Made by a program: the position numbers and the translations under genes. Below the pieces are notes generated by a model. It was given only the letters and a program-made list of their open reading frames with translations, made no database searches and was not told where the DNA came from. A DNA stretch of 64,000 bases from Plectosphaerella cucumerina. Taxonomy: Eukaryota; Ascomycota; Sordariomycetes; Glomerellales; Plectosphaerellaceae. The stretch is from positions 3,472,001 to 3,536,000 of the forward strand of contig JAGPXD010000002.1 of NCBI GenBank assembly GCA_020746995.1. The letters are read 5' to 3'. Shown here piece after piece: positions 52,428-62,570 of the stretch; position 1 is the stretch's first letter, and every line of letters begins with the position of its first letter.

Positions 52428-54737
52428 AAGCTCGCCACTGGCCTATTTTACCTACGCGGAGATCTGACGATGGTCTGATCTACCGACTTCATTTTCTTTG
52501 TTCATGTTGGATATGTGGCGGCCAGCGGCAAAGAGGAGCATTGCGAGGCGTTTCTTCCCTGCTTCCAGAGCGGTCACCGCCCGGCCAGAAGGGCCGTGTG
52601 AGTATGTACATTTGTATAGAACCAATCGATATGTGTAAGCATTACGTCGGCGTGATGGGGACACCGTCTGGCGACATTGAGTGATGAGACGAAAGCTGAA
52701 GCTGTCTGTGAGGGGTTGAGAGCGATTGAGTGGGCAAAAATCTCCGCCCGGGAATATCCCAGTCTCCACCCGGACCGTGCTGGTCATCGTCCGGCCGATA
52801 CTGGTGACGCTGGGCGCGAGCTTCGAGGACGTCCGAACCCTTGGCGCTGAAGATCTCGCGGGGTCTCACTAGGGTACTGTAGGTAGAACGTTGAGAGCTC
52901 GGCAACGGCGGCCCAGACATGTGAACTGGGGATTTTGGATGAGCATCCCCATCTCCACGTCCTCGGAGCGCTGGTCAAGTCAGGTTTCCAGGCCTCGGTA
53001 TCCAGAGTCAGTCGCTCAGCTCCTGTCCTCTCACAAGCCTCCTGGAAGCGGACTACGAAGGCGTCCGTTTCAAAACACTAAGCCTGGTCGACGATGGACC
53101 CTTGGCAGGTTGTCGCCATCGCCGGATCTGGCCATGTCATGACGTGTGTGGCCTTGGAGGTCGGCGACCCTTGGACGGATTCGGCAAACGTCCCAGGGGA
53201 GCTCGACGGGGATCCGGCCTCGGCTCCGATTGCGGGATCACCCCTCTCCTCTCCTCTCCTAAGATCTAGGAACTGGCTCCGCTGGTTGGACGGGGCGCGC
53301 GAGGTGATACTTTGGTGCCAGCCGCGGGAGATTCGACACCCGGGCCTTGGGGACCCGGCGCCAGCCCGGACGCCGTCTCGACCGGACAAGATTCTAGACG
53401 GTGCTTATCCAACTTGCCAACTCTCGGGACGATCCCCGAGGAGAGAAAGGCTTGGGCCATTCCAATAGGTAATCCCCGACCGTCTGTGACGGTCTGCGCG
53501 AGTCGTGATGGCAGGCCGTCAACACGGAGCTGCCAGGGCTGCCTGCCCGTTCTGTGAGACATGATCGCTCGCGGCTCGATACGGCGGGTTAGCCTTGAAG
53601 CCACCATCTGGAACCGTTCCAGATCCGATGGGTTCTTGTCGATCAGGTAGATCCCCCACCTAAGCTTGGGCTGCTAACCTCAGCGGAACCACAGACATCT
53701 GCCCCCGTCTCGGGCTGTTTGGCGAGTCCGAGCTCATGGGAACGGTTCCGGGACCAGGGAACAGTTGAGATTTCTGTTGCTTGATATGTCTTGTACTGAG
53801 ACCAAACCGTCGGTGTGAACAATCGAGGCATGTCGTCAGTGGTTACTCACTCGCCCCGGCTGGAACCAAAGCCGAGCAAGAACAGGAAGGTACCTCATTG
53901 TGTCCTTCCCCGGAGCCCGTAGTGGAAGCCGGGACAATCGAGGCTCTGTCCGGGAATAGCTTACTTTCTGAGGGCGGCCCGCTCTCCGGCAGGTGCCTTC
54001 TGCCGAGTCCCTCAAGTCCGCTCCTGGCCAAGACATCCCGTCCCCGGCACAGCATCCTCCGGGCGCAGGCCGCTCATGCTGTGAGCCCGTTAGAGGCTCC
54101 TCTCTGTCGCATGTGGCTCGCGTCCTCAGCTGCTGTGCGTTCGACGCCATCCGCAAAGCAGTCAAGATGATCTTCTGGTCCCCCCAGAGGAGAGTTTCCA
54201 GACTTGTGAGCTCGCGCCTTGGGGGACCCGACTCGCAGAGCCTCTGACGTACATCGTGGCCGTTCGAACCTCACTGCCGGGGCGCCGTTTACATTGTCTC
54301 TGACGACATGAGACCCCTTTCCGCTCACAGACAACCATCTCCGCGGTCAGGGCCGCCGGTTCAAGCGCGATGTAGATCCCTTCATCTAGCTATCTCCTCT
54401 ACCAGACACGAGGCCCGAACCAGACGAAGCAGAGTCGATCTCTCTCCTCGTTGGGTTCATTGCATCATCGGTGACCACTCTGAGGCCGTTGGGAATTGAG
54501 AGAATCATGACATAGACCTCTAGGAGACCATCGAGGGGCTCGTGAAGCGAGGAATCGAGTATATAAACCCTCGTCACCTCGCCGCAAACAGCTTTTGTTT
54601 CCTCGTCATCCAACAGCACTCACAATCACATCCACGCAACCTGCAACTCATCTTACACACATCATCAACTTAATATCCCATCCATCCATTCCCACAGCTA
54701 CCATTCACTTCTTAACCGACCAACCACATCCGCCAAC
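52428..54737. other. Gene-poor region upstream of the repeat peptide precursor
   Basis: 2.3 kb with only short, low-quality ORFs. It ends with a TATA-like element and a 130-bp CA/CT-rich leader with CCATCCATCC near 54676-54690. No RNA gene, transposon or long repeat was recognised. Confidence 0.5.
54560..54567 (+). promoter_or_regulatory. TATA box of the repeat peptide precursor gene
   Basis: TATATAAA about 170 bp ahead of the ATG at 54738, followed by an A-poor, CA/CT-rich leader. Such a clear TATA box is typical of strongly or conditionally expressed fungal genes. Confidence 0.6.
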
Positions 54738-55700
54738 ATGCGCTTCTCCTCGACCTTCGTCCTCGCCCTCGCCGGCAGCGCCGCCGCAGCTCCCGTCGCC
54801 GAGCCCGCCGCTCAGCCCGAGGCTCAACCTGAAGGCCAGGCAGATATCGAGGCCCGTCAGCTTCTGAAGAACCTCTCGCCCAGCGTCGTCGCTCTCCTGA
54901 CCAGTCTCGGTCTGGGAGGCCTTGCCCCCCCTGTTGGTGGCATCGTCACAACCCTTGGCAACGACGTCAAGAAACGCGAGGCTGAGGCCGACTCTGATAT
55001 TGAGGCTCGACAGCTTCTCAACAACCTTTCGCCCAGCCTCGTCGCCCTTCTGACCTCTCTTGGTCTCGGTGGCCTCGCTCCTCCGGTCGGAGGCATAGTT
55101 ACCACCCTTGGCAACGATGTCAAGAAGCGCAATGTCGACCTTGAGGCACGCCAGCTACTCAACAACTTGTCTCCCAGCCTCGTCGCCCTGCTCACCAGCC
55201 TGGGCCTTGGTGGTCTCGCTCCCCCTGTCGGTGGCATCGTCACCACTCTTGGCAACGATGTTAAGAAGCGCGATGTCGACCTTGAGGCACGCCAGCTACT
55301 CAACAACTTGTCTCCCAGCCTTGTCGCCCTGCTCACCAGCCTGGGCCTTGGTGGTCTCGCTCCCCCTGTTGGCGGAATCGTCACTACGCTTGGCAACGAT
55401 GTTAAGAAGCGCGACGAGAACGCAGATCTCGAGGCTCGCCAGCTTTTGGCCGATCTCTCTCCCAGCCTCGTCGCCTTGCTCACTAGCATTGGCCTCGGCG
55501 GTCTGGCCCCTCCCGTTGGTGGAATCGTCACAACCCTCGGCAACGATGTCAAGAAGCGCGACGAGAACGCCGATCTCGAGGCTCGCCAGCTCCTCAACAA
55601 CCTTTCTCCTAGCCTCGTGGCTCTACTCACTAGTCTGGGCCTCGGTGGTCTGGCCCCTCCCGTCGGCGGTATTGTCACCACACTCGGAAACGACGTCTAA
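54738..55700 (+). CDS. Secreted Kex2-processed repeat precursor with six near-identical hydrophobic peptides
   Basis: 320 residues, no intron. A signal peptide (1-18, ending AAAA) and an Ala/Pro/Glu-rich pro-region (19-40) are followed by six repeats. Each repeat has a 37-residue core starting Gln-Leu-Leu and ending GNDV; cores are residues 41-77, 92-128, 139-175, 186-222, 235-271 and 284-320. The first five are followed by KKR, the classical Kex2 cleavage site, and the sixth ends at the stop. Every core is preceded by an acidic spacer ending (I/L)EAR. Cores contain NLSPSLVALLTS, then LGLGGLAPPVGG, then a Val/Thr-rich end, and have no Cys. The layout matches fungal Kex2-processed repeat proteins (KEPs), which include pheromones, repellents and RiPP precursors. 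No DUF3328 or other RiPP-tailoring gene is adjacent. Product and role are unknown. Confidence 0.93.
   Translation: MRFSSTFVLALAGSAAAAPVAEPAAQPEAQPEGQADIEARQLLKNLSPSVVALLTSLGLGGLAPPVGGIVTTLGNDVKKREAEADSDIEARQLLNNLSPSLVALLTSLGLGGLAPPVGGIVTTLGNDVKKRNVDLEARQLLNNLSPSLVALLTSLGLGGLAPPVGGIVTTLGNDVKKRDVDLEARQLLNNLSPSLVALLTSLGLGGLAPPVGGIVTTLGNDVKKRDENADLEARQLLADLSPSLVALLTSIGLGGLAPPVGGIVTTLGNDVKKRDENADLEARQLLNNLSPSLVALLTSLGLGGLAPPVGGIVTTLGNDV
54858..55697 (+). repeat. Six tandem 141-153 bp coding repeats
   Basis: The 111-bp peptide cores begin at 54858, 55011, 55152, 55293, 55440 and 55587. Unit spacing is 153, 141, 141, 147 and 147 bp because only the spacer length changes. Units 3 and 4 differ at only a few, mostly third-position, bases. 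Outer units differ at many synonymous sites while the peptide stays almost constant. Confidence 0.95.
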
Positions 55701-56299
55701 ACGTTTCAGCCACGACGTTGAATATGACAGTTTCAGAAATCAATTATTGGAAACAAAAGCAAGAATGAGAGCCTTAGTCTTGGGGATTGAGGTCAAGGAG
55801 TAGAAGGAATGATATGGTAATTGGAAACGGTAATATTATGTACGATAGGGATTTCTATTTATTACTATTTTGTCCCAGAGTATTCAATGTGGTATCCTGT
55901 CTCTTTCCGCACTCATACTCCAGGATTGAGAAATCTGGCGCCGGAACCTCCTCGTGTAGTTGTTGAGCCGTCTTGGCAGAAGGTGCAGTGGGCATCTGGC
56001 CAAATGACCGTTCGCAGATATTATGAAACTTCTCGCGGCTGATGTTGAGAAACCATGACATATCTATTGGTTCTCGGATGCAAGCCAGATGGTCTATGTT
56101 GTTGGGGCGGCGACTTCATAGAAGCATGCTCCAGCCACTTGTTACATGCAAGTAATAACACCATGCACTCCTACGCGTGGCTTCCGTCACTTTCGACATT
56201 TGCTGGCCTGGCCACGAACTTGAGTAATATTTAAAGACCGGAGTCGCCTGCCAGTGTTGCCCCATCCATCGATCCCTGCAACCCTCTCCAACGCTCAAA
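55701..56299. other. Intergenic region
   Basis: About 600 bp between two genes for secreted repeat proteins on the same strand; AT-rich 3' flank (55730-55880), then the promoter of the next gene. A TATTTAAAG element lies at about 56228-56236, some 65 bp ahead of the ATG at 56300. Confidence 0.5.
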
Positions 56300-57178
56300 A
56301 TGCGTCTCTCCTCCGTACTGGTTGTCGGCTTTGCTGCCAACGCCATGGCAGCTCTATTGCCCAAGCTGATATCGGATATCCAATCCCGCAAGCACATGAA
56401 GGAGATCGAGGCGGCTAAGAAGCACAATGACCAGAAGGGATGGTCGACCACAGAAACTGTATAGTACGTCAACGCGGAGTCCTTTATTTCCTAATCCAGC
56501 TGTGTCAGGAGCTTCTCCTACTCTCATACCCACGTGGCATGACTCCTATAGGCTCCCGTAGCTCCCGACACAGCCTAAAGAAGCAATTACTAACTCGGCA
56601 TGTCGTACAGCATGTTTCCTGACGACGAAAACCCGGCCGACTACGACGAAGATGACGCCGACGCCGCTGTGAAGTACATCATAGAGAAGTACCCCGAGCT
56701 TTTCGACCTGGACAAGACCTGGCCTTCTGGCAAGGACAAGGGCCGCGATTTTCCCTTCAAGCTCGAGCCCGGAGAGCGCATCTCCCAGCACGAGGAGATC
56801 CCCGTTGGCAAGGGACAGGTTGCGAAAGTCTGGCAGACCAAGTTTGACGACACTGTCAGGGATGGCCCCAAGCGCGAACCGAAGGAACACCACACTGTCC
56901 ATTCCGCCAAGCTGCCCAAGCCTAAAGGCCGCGATGTTCCTTTCAAGCTCGAGCCCGGAGAGCACATCTCCCAGCACGGGGAGATCCCCCTTGGCAAGGG
57001 ACAGGTCGCGAAAATCTGGCAGACCAAGTTTGACGACACTGTCAGGGAAGGCCCCGAGCGCGGACCGGAGGAACACCACATTGTTCATTCCGCCAAGCTG
57101 CCCAGGCCCAAGGACGGCCCCAAGAAGAACGTCTCAGGACGCGAAGGTCTTCCCGGAGTTGCTTTCCCGGAGAAGTAG
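56300..57178 (+). CDS. Secreted protein with a duplicated 62-residue domain
   Basis: 243 residues, exons 56300-56463 and 56611-57178. The 147-nt intron starts GTACGT and has a perfect TACTAAC branch site 20 nt before CAG. A signal peptide (MRLSSVLVVGFAANAMA) is followed by a Lys/Glu-rich helix, an acidic PDDENPADYDEDDADAA stretch, and two direct repeats, residues 99-160 and 161-222, sharing PFKLEPGE, ISQH, GKGQVAK, WQTKFDDTVR and HHxVHSAKLP. No Cys. The repeats are not separated by Lys-Arg sites, so they are probably domains rather than processed peptides. Only 600 bp downstream of the peptide precursor and in the same direction. I recognise no family; candidate effector or wall protein. Confidence 0.85.
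56741..57112 (+). repeat. Two tandem 186-bp coding repeats
   Basis: Units at 56741-56926 and 56927-57112 encode the duplicated 62-residue domain. Nucleotide identity is high, with a cluster of charge-changing differences between DGPKREPKE and EGPERGPEE. Confidence 0.9.
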
Positions 57179-58651
57179 ACCGCTTGCTACCTTACCAAGT
57201 TGTGCTTGATCCCGACGTAGGTCCACGATGTAAGAATTCCGAGATGCTTGAATTATTCCCGCACAAGGAAATTTTTGGCTGACTAGCAGAATGTAGAATT
57301 TTGGATCTATTGAGCTCAAGGTGGCAATGAATGCAGCGGGCTTGTCTGACGGTGGCTTTTTTGTGGACCTGATACGACTACATGGGGGACACTTACCGAC
57401 TTGGAAGTGAAACAAATCTTCAACCACTTCGTTCGAGGAGGTAAAGAACGCATGGAAGTACGTGTGGGGTGTGCATTGATATTGGATCCATATGATGATA
57501 ATTTCATGACCATTGAGGGAGTGGATGCCCGCGACGTTGCGTTTGGTATAGCAGTTCGGGCTCACCATGCCTGAGCTTTATTTCAGAATAAATCAAGTCG
57601 GGCCTTTCCAACACGTGGGAAAAAGTGCAGGTGAAGAGGTCGTGGAGCTATTCACCATAGGTTTTCGTCTGGATGTCATGATCGACAGGAGGTTGCATTT
57701 CGAGCTGGAGGTGGCCGGCGATTCTGTTTCATGTTTTGAGAATCACCGGGGACGCGATCGGTCGAGAGCCAATTTGACCCCAGAAGCATCGGGCCCTCCA
57801 AAGTATGAGCAACGCTCTAGCCGTTGTGTGGATAGCAAATGCCTTCACGACGCACCTGGCTGCGCTGAGATTGTACATGTACTTATCAGAGCAAACTTGA
57901 ATGATGCCTCGGATGGCACGTCTGGCTTTGTTCACGGCGTCAAGAGATGCTCTGTCCACCGCCGAGCTCAAAACGCGCTTGGATCATCATGTCGCAGCGG
58001 TGACCGTGCGATCCTCTCACGACTGGGCCCGACCCATCAAGCCCCTCAACCTCTCGGACGTGCTCTAAATAAGCTTCTCCGAGGAATGTCAGCTCGGTCG
58101 CGATCTTGGCCCTGGCCCGGGGGTGTCCGCCAGTCTGATGCCGCCAAGAGCTCTGACGAACCAAAGCCGTCCCATCGGCCCCGAACGGCTCGGACGACAC
58201 ACGAACAGGGTGATTGGCTGCGGGCGGACACACGAGATTCTAACGGTTTCCGAAGCATCCCAACACGGGTTCAGCTGGAACTGAGGCTGTCGATGATGTT
58301 TCGTGATGGCCTCCCCGCACTGCCAGCCATTAACGTTGGCCGTTAACCTTAAGTTGATGGACGGTCAGTAAGAAGATATGTCTCTTCAGATGAACTGGTG
58401 AAACCAGCACTGCCACGTCTCGCGAGAGGGTGGGCGGTGGGACGGCAGAGTCACGATGCTCCGCGGAGGGATGAATTTGTGATTGAGGATGAAAGTATGG
58501 TGCGGTGACAGCAGTCCAAGTATAAGAAGGAGCGGCCGCCGATGTTCAAGCTGGTCTATTCCTCGCCATCAACGCCTGAATCAAGCGACAGAACACCTAA
58601 TCAGATTTACCATCTCCTCGCTGTAAACTTCCCTTATCTTCTTCTATCATA
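57179..58651. other. Gene-poor region
   Basis: 1.47 kb. The 259-codon plus-strand ORF at 57567-58346 has mixed composition without a domain or signal peptide and is not called. A short inverted repeat TTAACG...CGTTAA is at about 58331-58347. Confidence 0.5.
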
Positions 58652-59489
58652 ATGCAGCTTCTTACACTTTGCGCCCTGCTCGCATTTACCCGCCTCGTGG
58701 CTGGCCACGCGGCTATCATCGCTGCTGTCGGTGACGCTGGCGGTTCGGGCATGGGCCTGGGCGTTGACACAAGCACGCCCCGCGACGGGACTGATGACGA
58801 CCCGTTCCAGCGCGATGCCACTCGCTTCGACGGCGATCTAGCCGAATCGGTTGGCGAGACTGAGGGATTCGGCAACAACAACATCGAGAGCGGAACGACG
58901 GCCATCATGACCGAGCTTGGCGATCAACTCCCGCAGGTCAGCCCGGGCGGCTACCTGAACATGACTCTGCATCAGGTCAACTCCGACGGTGGCGGTATGT
59001 ACCTATCACTTCTAGCCCAATGATCAAGCATGCATGTCCGGTCTGCAGCGCTGACTGACATTTTGCTCCAGGCCCCTACACGTGCATGATCAACTCAGAC
59101 GGCACAGCTGCAACCTGGAAACCCCTCACCGTCTCGGTGACCCCGCCAGGCGAGGACTCTCGCAGCAGGGTACGTGCACATCTCTCCAATGCCAGACACG
59201 ACCTTTCCCCGGCTAAAACATGCTCCAGGACACCCAGGCTAGCGACCAACCGATGGTGGCTGAGATTCCCGCCAACCAGGCATGCACCGGCACCGTGGCA
59301 GGGCAGCCAAACGTGTGCATGGTGCGGTGCCAGAATGACGCCAACGCGGGCCCATTTGGCGGCGTTGTGCCGGTGCAACTGGCTGGAGCGGGCAACGGCA
59401 CGGCGGCGGCGGCGCGATACCTTCTTGCAAGGGCGACGCTGGAGAAGCATATTGCGATGGAGAGGATGAAGGTGAAGCGTGAGGCGTAG
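58652..59489 (+). CDS. Egh16-like (GEgh16/MAS) secreted protein
   Basis: 233 residues in three exons: 58652-58994, 59072-59169 and 59229-59489 (introns 77 and 59 nt, phases consistent). Signal peptide 1-18, then a mature N-terminus HAAIIAAVGDAGG, GMGLGVDTSTPRDG, MTLHQVNSDGGGPYTCMI and ACTGTVAG...VCMVRCQNDANAGPFGG, which together match the Egh16-like family (PF11327) of appressorium- and infection-associated fungal proteins. The biochemical activity is unknown. The position I expect to hold a Cys after AGPFGG is Val here (GGVVPVQ), so one disulphide may be missing. The ~35-residue C-terminus is a basic helix not needed for the family fold. Confidence 0.9.
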
Positions 59490-60484
59490 GGGATTTTGGA
59501 GCTGGCTCTGAGAGTTCAGCGAGAGTGTGGATCTTTTGGGCGCTCGAGATCTTGCCGAGATCACGTCCATCATCTTCCAGGGCAGGTTGTATTCACCCCT
59601 GAAGCCTGTGCTATAGATTACAATCGCAAATGTCAAGTCGTGATCACCCCACGCGCCTGACCGAGCCGGCGAACCCTGAACTCAGGCAACCCTGCATCAC
59701 ACGTTACCTTTGATGGAACACCGCGCGGCCCTTACTCTTGACGTGAACAGTCGTTGGCCAGGAGGATGACGGTCGGCAGCTCGCCATAGCTACTCGCCAG
59801 CACGCAATGCCCTTGACAGGGGGCCGATTGGGCCCCGCATCGCCAAGCTTGCAGGTAAAGCTTGTCTGGACTTGGCTCTAGCGACCGCTAACGCGCTTCC
59901 GACCGTGGTGACGCCCCATCGGCATCGGAAGGATCCCGGGGAGACGCGACATCAAGCCACTCGGCGAGGCCGGGGTCTTGTGTCTTGAAGGCTGGCAAAC
60001 GGCGCTGTATGTTGCCCGTCCATACAAGTGAGGCCTGGCGAAGCCTGGAGGTGCTCAGGTCGCCGATGGCGTGGCGTTTTATTGCCTGGAACCCCCAATC
60101 CTTTGCCAGCGACAGCTCCGGTTAAGCATAACTTCAAGGCCACACCTCTGGACCCCAAGCTTACGGCCGAACCTCGAGATGGTGTGCTGAACCCTCCCCG
60201 ACGCCCCACTGAGAAGTAACCCGGCGGTTGTTTGCAGGTAAGATCGCCCGACAAGTGCCGCCCAAGTCAGGTCAGGTCAGGTCAAGCCTGCCACCAGGGC
60301 CTGGCCACGATGACGTGATATGCTTCGCGCGCGCCGGAGATTCTTGAGATTTTCGTTCTCGAGGCCTTTTAAAGATGCCCACCACCAGGGCAGTGTGTGC
60401 GACATTGGCCCTCGGTCCCCTTCCCCTCTTCTGTGCTCCCCGACATCAGCCATATCCTCCACAGAACATCCCCAGACATCCGCC
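59490..60484. other. Intergenic region
   Basis: About 1 kb between plus-strand genes. A short GTCAG microsatellite (four units, last imperfect) lies at 60266-60285. Nothing else seen. Confidence 0.5.
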
Positions 60485-62066
60485 ATGGACAAGAAGACGG
60501 CGAGCGACATCGACCCCGAGCGCGACAGCTCCGAGGCCCCCAAGCAGTCGACGTGGTTCGCGTCGGCCTTTGGCGGCCCAGGCGTTGTCATCGGCCCGCG
60601 CATCGAGCCCGTCGCCGCTCACCTCGTGCCCGACCTCCAAGAGGATAGCGATACGGGCTCGGCAGCCAACATCCTCGGCCAGCAGGTCGCTGCCGAGCAG
60701 GGCAATGGCATTCAGTACCGCACTTGCTCGTGGCAGAAGACGGCTGGTCTACTCTTTTCCGAGTACATCGTGCTTAGCATCATGAGCTTCCCCTGGTCTT
60801 ACAGCTTGCTTGGCCTCGTCCCAGGCCTCATTCTCACTGCCGTCGTGGCTGGGCTGGTTCTCTACACGAGTCTTGTCCTTTGGGAGTTCTGCCTGCGCCA
60901 CCCCGAGGTACGCGACGTCTGCGATGTCGGCCAGATGATTTGGTGGAACAAGAAGTGGGCATGGTGGTGGACTGCCATCATGTTCAGCTTGAACAACACC
61001 TTCATCCAGGCCCTGCACGTTCTTGTTGGCGGCATCTACCTCAACACCATGACCGAAGCCGACACCATTCACGCCTGCCGTACTGTTCTCTTTGCTGTGG
61101 TCGTCACGGCCATCAGCTGGCTCGGCTCGCTGCCACGTACCTTCAACGCCCTGTCGACGCTCGGCTTTGCTTCGGCCTTCTTCACCTTCATCTCCGTCAT
61201 TCTCGCGACCGCCTTTGCCGGTGCTCAAGGCAAGCCCGCCGGGTATCCTGAGCTCGGTGAGCCCATCGTCTCAGCATGGACGCCCTCCACTACCACGCTC
61301 GTCACCGGCATGTCGGCCTTCATGAATATGAGCTATACCTTTATTGGCCAGACGACGCTTCCCAGCTTCATCGCCGAGATGCGCGACCCAAGGGACTTCC
61401 CCAAGGCTCTGTGGGCTTGCACATGCGCCGAGATCATCACGTTCAGTATTGTCGGCTCCGTAATCTACGCATACACGGGCAACCAGTACATGTCAGCGCC
61501 GGCCTTTGGCGTGCTCCAGGACGTCTACAAGAAGGTCTCCTACTCCTTCATGATCCCGACTATCATCTTCGTCGGTTGCCTTTACGCATCCGTCACCGGT
61601 CGCTTCATCTTCTTCCGCATGTTCCACAAGTCGAAGCATCTGACCGAACATACCTTCAAGGGCTGGTTCTACTGGGGTCTGGTTCTTCTGGGCAGCTGGG
61701 TTCTGGCCTTCATCATTGCCGAGGTCATTCCCTTCTTCTCATCCCGTAAGTGATCCCGGCCTTGGCTGTGTGAGCATTGACTTAACAACCTCAGTTCTCT
61801 CCGTCATGTCTTCCCTGTTCAACTGCTGGTTTGGCTTCATCTTCTGGGGTCTGGCCTACTTCCGAATGCGCAACGCCGATATCAAGCACGGCGTGCCTCG
61901 ACGCAAGGTGCTCGACTACCTCTCTGTTGCTCTCAACACAGGCATCATCCTGACTGGGTTCTTGTACCTGACGCTTGGTACCTACGTCAGCGTTCAGGGC
62001 ATTATTGATCAGTTCGAGGCGGGGACAGTCGGTGGTGTCTTCTCCTGCAAGAGCAACGGGTTGTAG
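60485..62066 (+). CDS. Amino acid transporter, AAAP/AVT-type (Aa_trans)
   Basis: 510 residues, exons 60485-61745 and 61795-62066 with a 49-nt intron. A 75-residue hydrophilic N-terminus precedes about eleven helices. CSWQKTAGLLFSEYIVLSIMSFPWSYSLLG is the family's first-helix pattern, then DVGQMIWW, SLNNTFIQALHVLVGG, MSAFMNMSYTFIGQTTLPSFIAEMRDPRDFPKAL-type sequence (read as SAFMNMSYTFIGQ, then FIAEMRDPRDFPKAL) and a late YAYTGNQYMSAPAF match the amino acid/auxin permease superfamily (PF01490). Members move neutral or aromatic amino acids across plasma or vacuolar membranes. Start at MDKKTASD. Confidence 0.9.
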
Positions 62067-62261
62067 GGGCGGGATTCCTGTCAAGCAAACAATAGCCTGG
62101 TCGGACGACTGCTCCAGTACCATCAATTGAAGACAACTTCGCGTCTTTGCACTATTCTGCTTGGCGACCACTTAAGCGAGACTTGGACCCATCCAAAAAC
62201 ATCGCTCCGCCAGGTCCACGAATAGCATCACCAGCGTATCGGCAGCGGACAAAAAGTAAGC

Positions 62262-62367
62262 TGTCCGGAGTGAGGCTCGAACTCACGACCTTTGGATTGG
62301 ATTTCCTGTTTCCAGGTAACTCATACTACTATGAGACCAACGCTCTAACCAACTGAGCCATCCAGAC
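62262..62367 (-). tRNA. tRNA-Met(CAT), elongator, with a 32-nt intron
   Basis: Minus-strand acceptor 62367-62361 pairs with 62269-62263, discriminator A at 62262. D stem GCTC/GAGC. Anticodon CAT complements 62331-62333; the stem TTGGT/TCCAA keeps the U-U apposition at 31-39 characteristic of elongator tRNA-Met. The intron (62298-62329) follows the base after the anticodon. T arm GTGAG-TTCGAGC-CTCAC. Confidence 0.93.
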
Positions 62368-62570
62368 GTGTTCGAAGCTCAAGGCCATGGATTAGCACTG
62401 TGAGTGGTCGGAGTGGAAAATCTACGTGTCGTCACTGGGCCCCTTGACCAGCAGGGCAGAAAATGTTTTCCAAAGTCGATAAATTCGTTTAATTGAAAGT
62501 TTTAATTCTTCCCAGCATAGTCCCAGTGGAAGATGGTGGTGCGCCCATCCGTGGTGGCGTGTTCGTGCGT

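Noticed and set aside
54857..55681. 274-codon minus-strand ORF across the repeat precursor
   Set aside because: It is the antisense shadow of the six repeats (Arg/Pro/Ser-rich, repeating with the same period) and has no start context or domain.
54858..55697. Repeat array considered as CRISPR or a DNA satellite
   Set aside because: Unit length is a multiple of three, all units are in one reading frame, and differences are mostly synonymous, so it is a coding repeat.
57567..58346. 259-codon plus-strand ORF
   Set aside because: No signal peptide, domain or consistent composition; likely chance in GC-rich DNA.
54000..59500. Ustiloxin-type RiPP cluster
   Set aside because: No DUF3328 (UstYa-like) oxidase, methyltransferase or dedicated tyrosinase is adjacent; the tyrosinase-vWA gene is 44 kb away and of a different kind.
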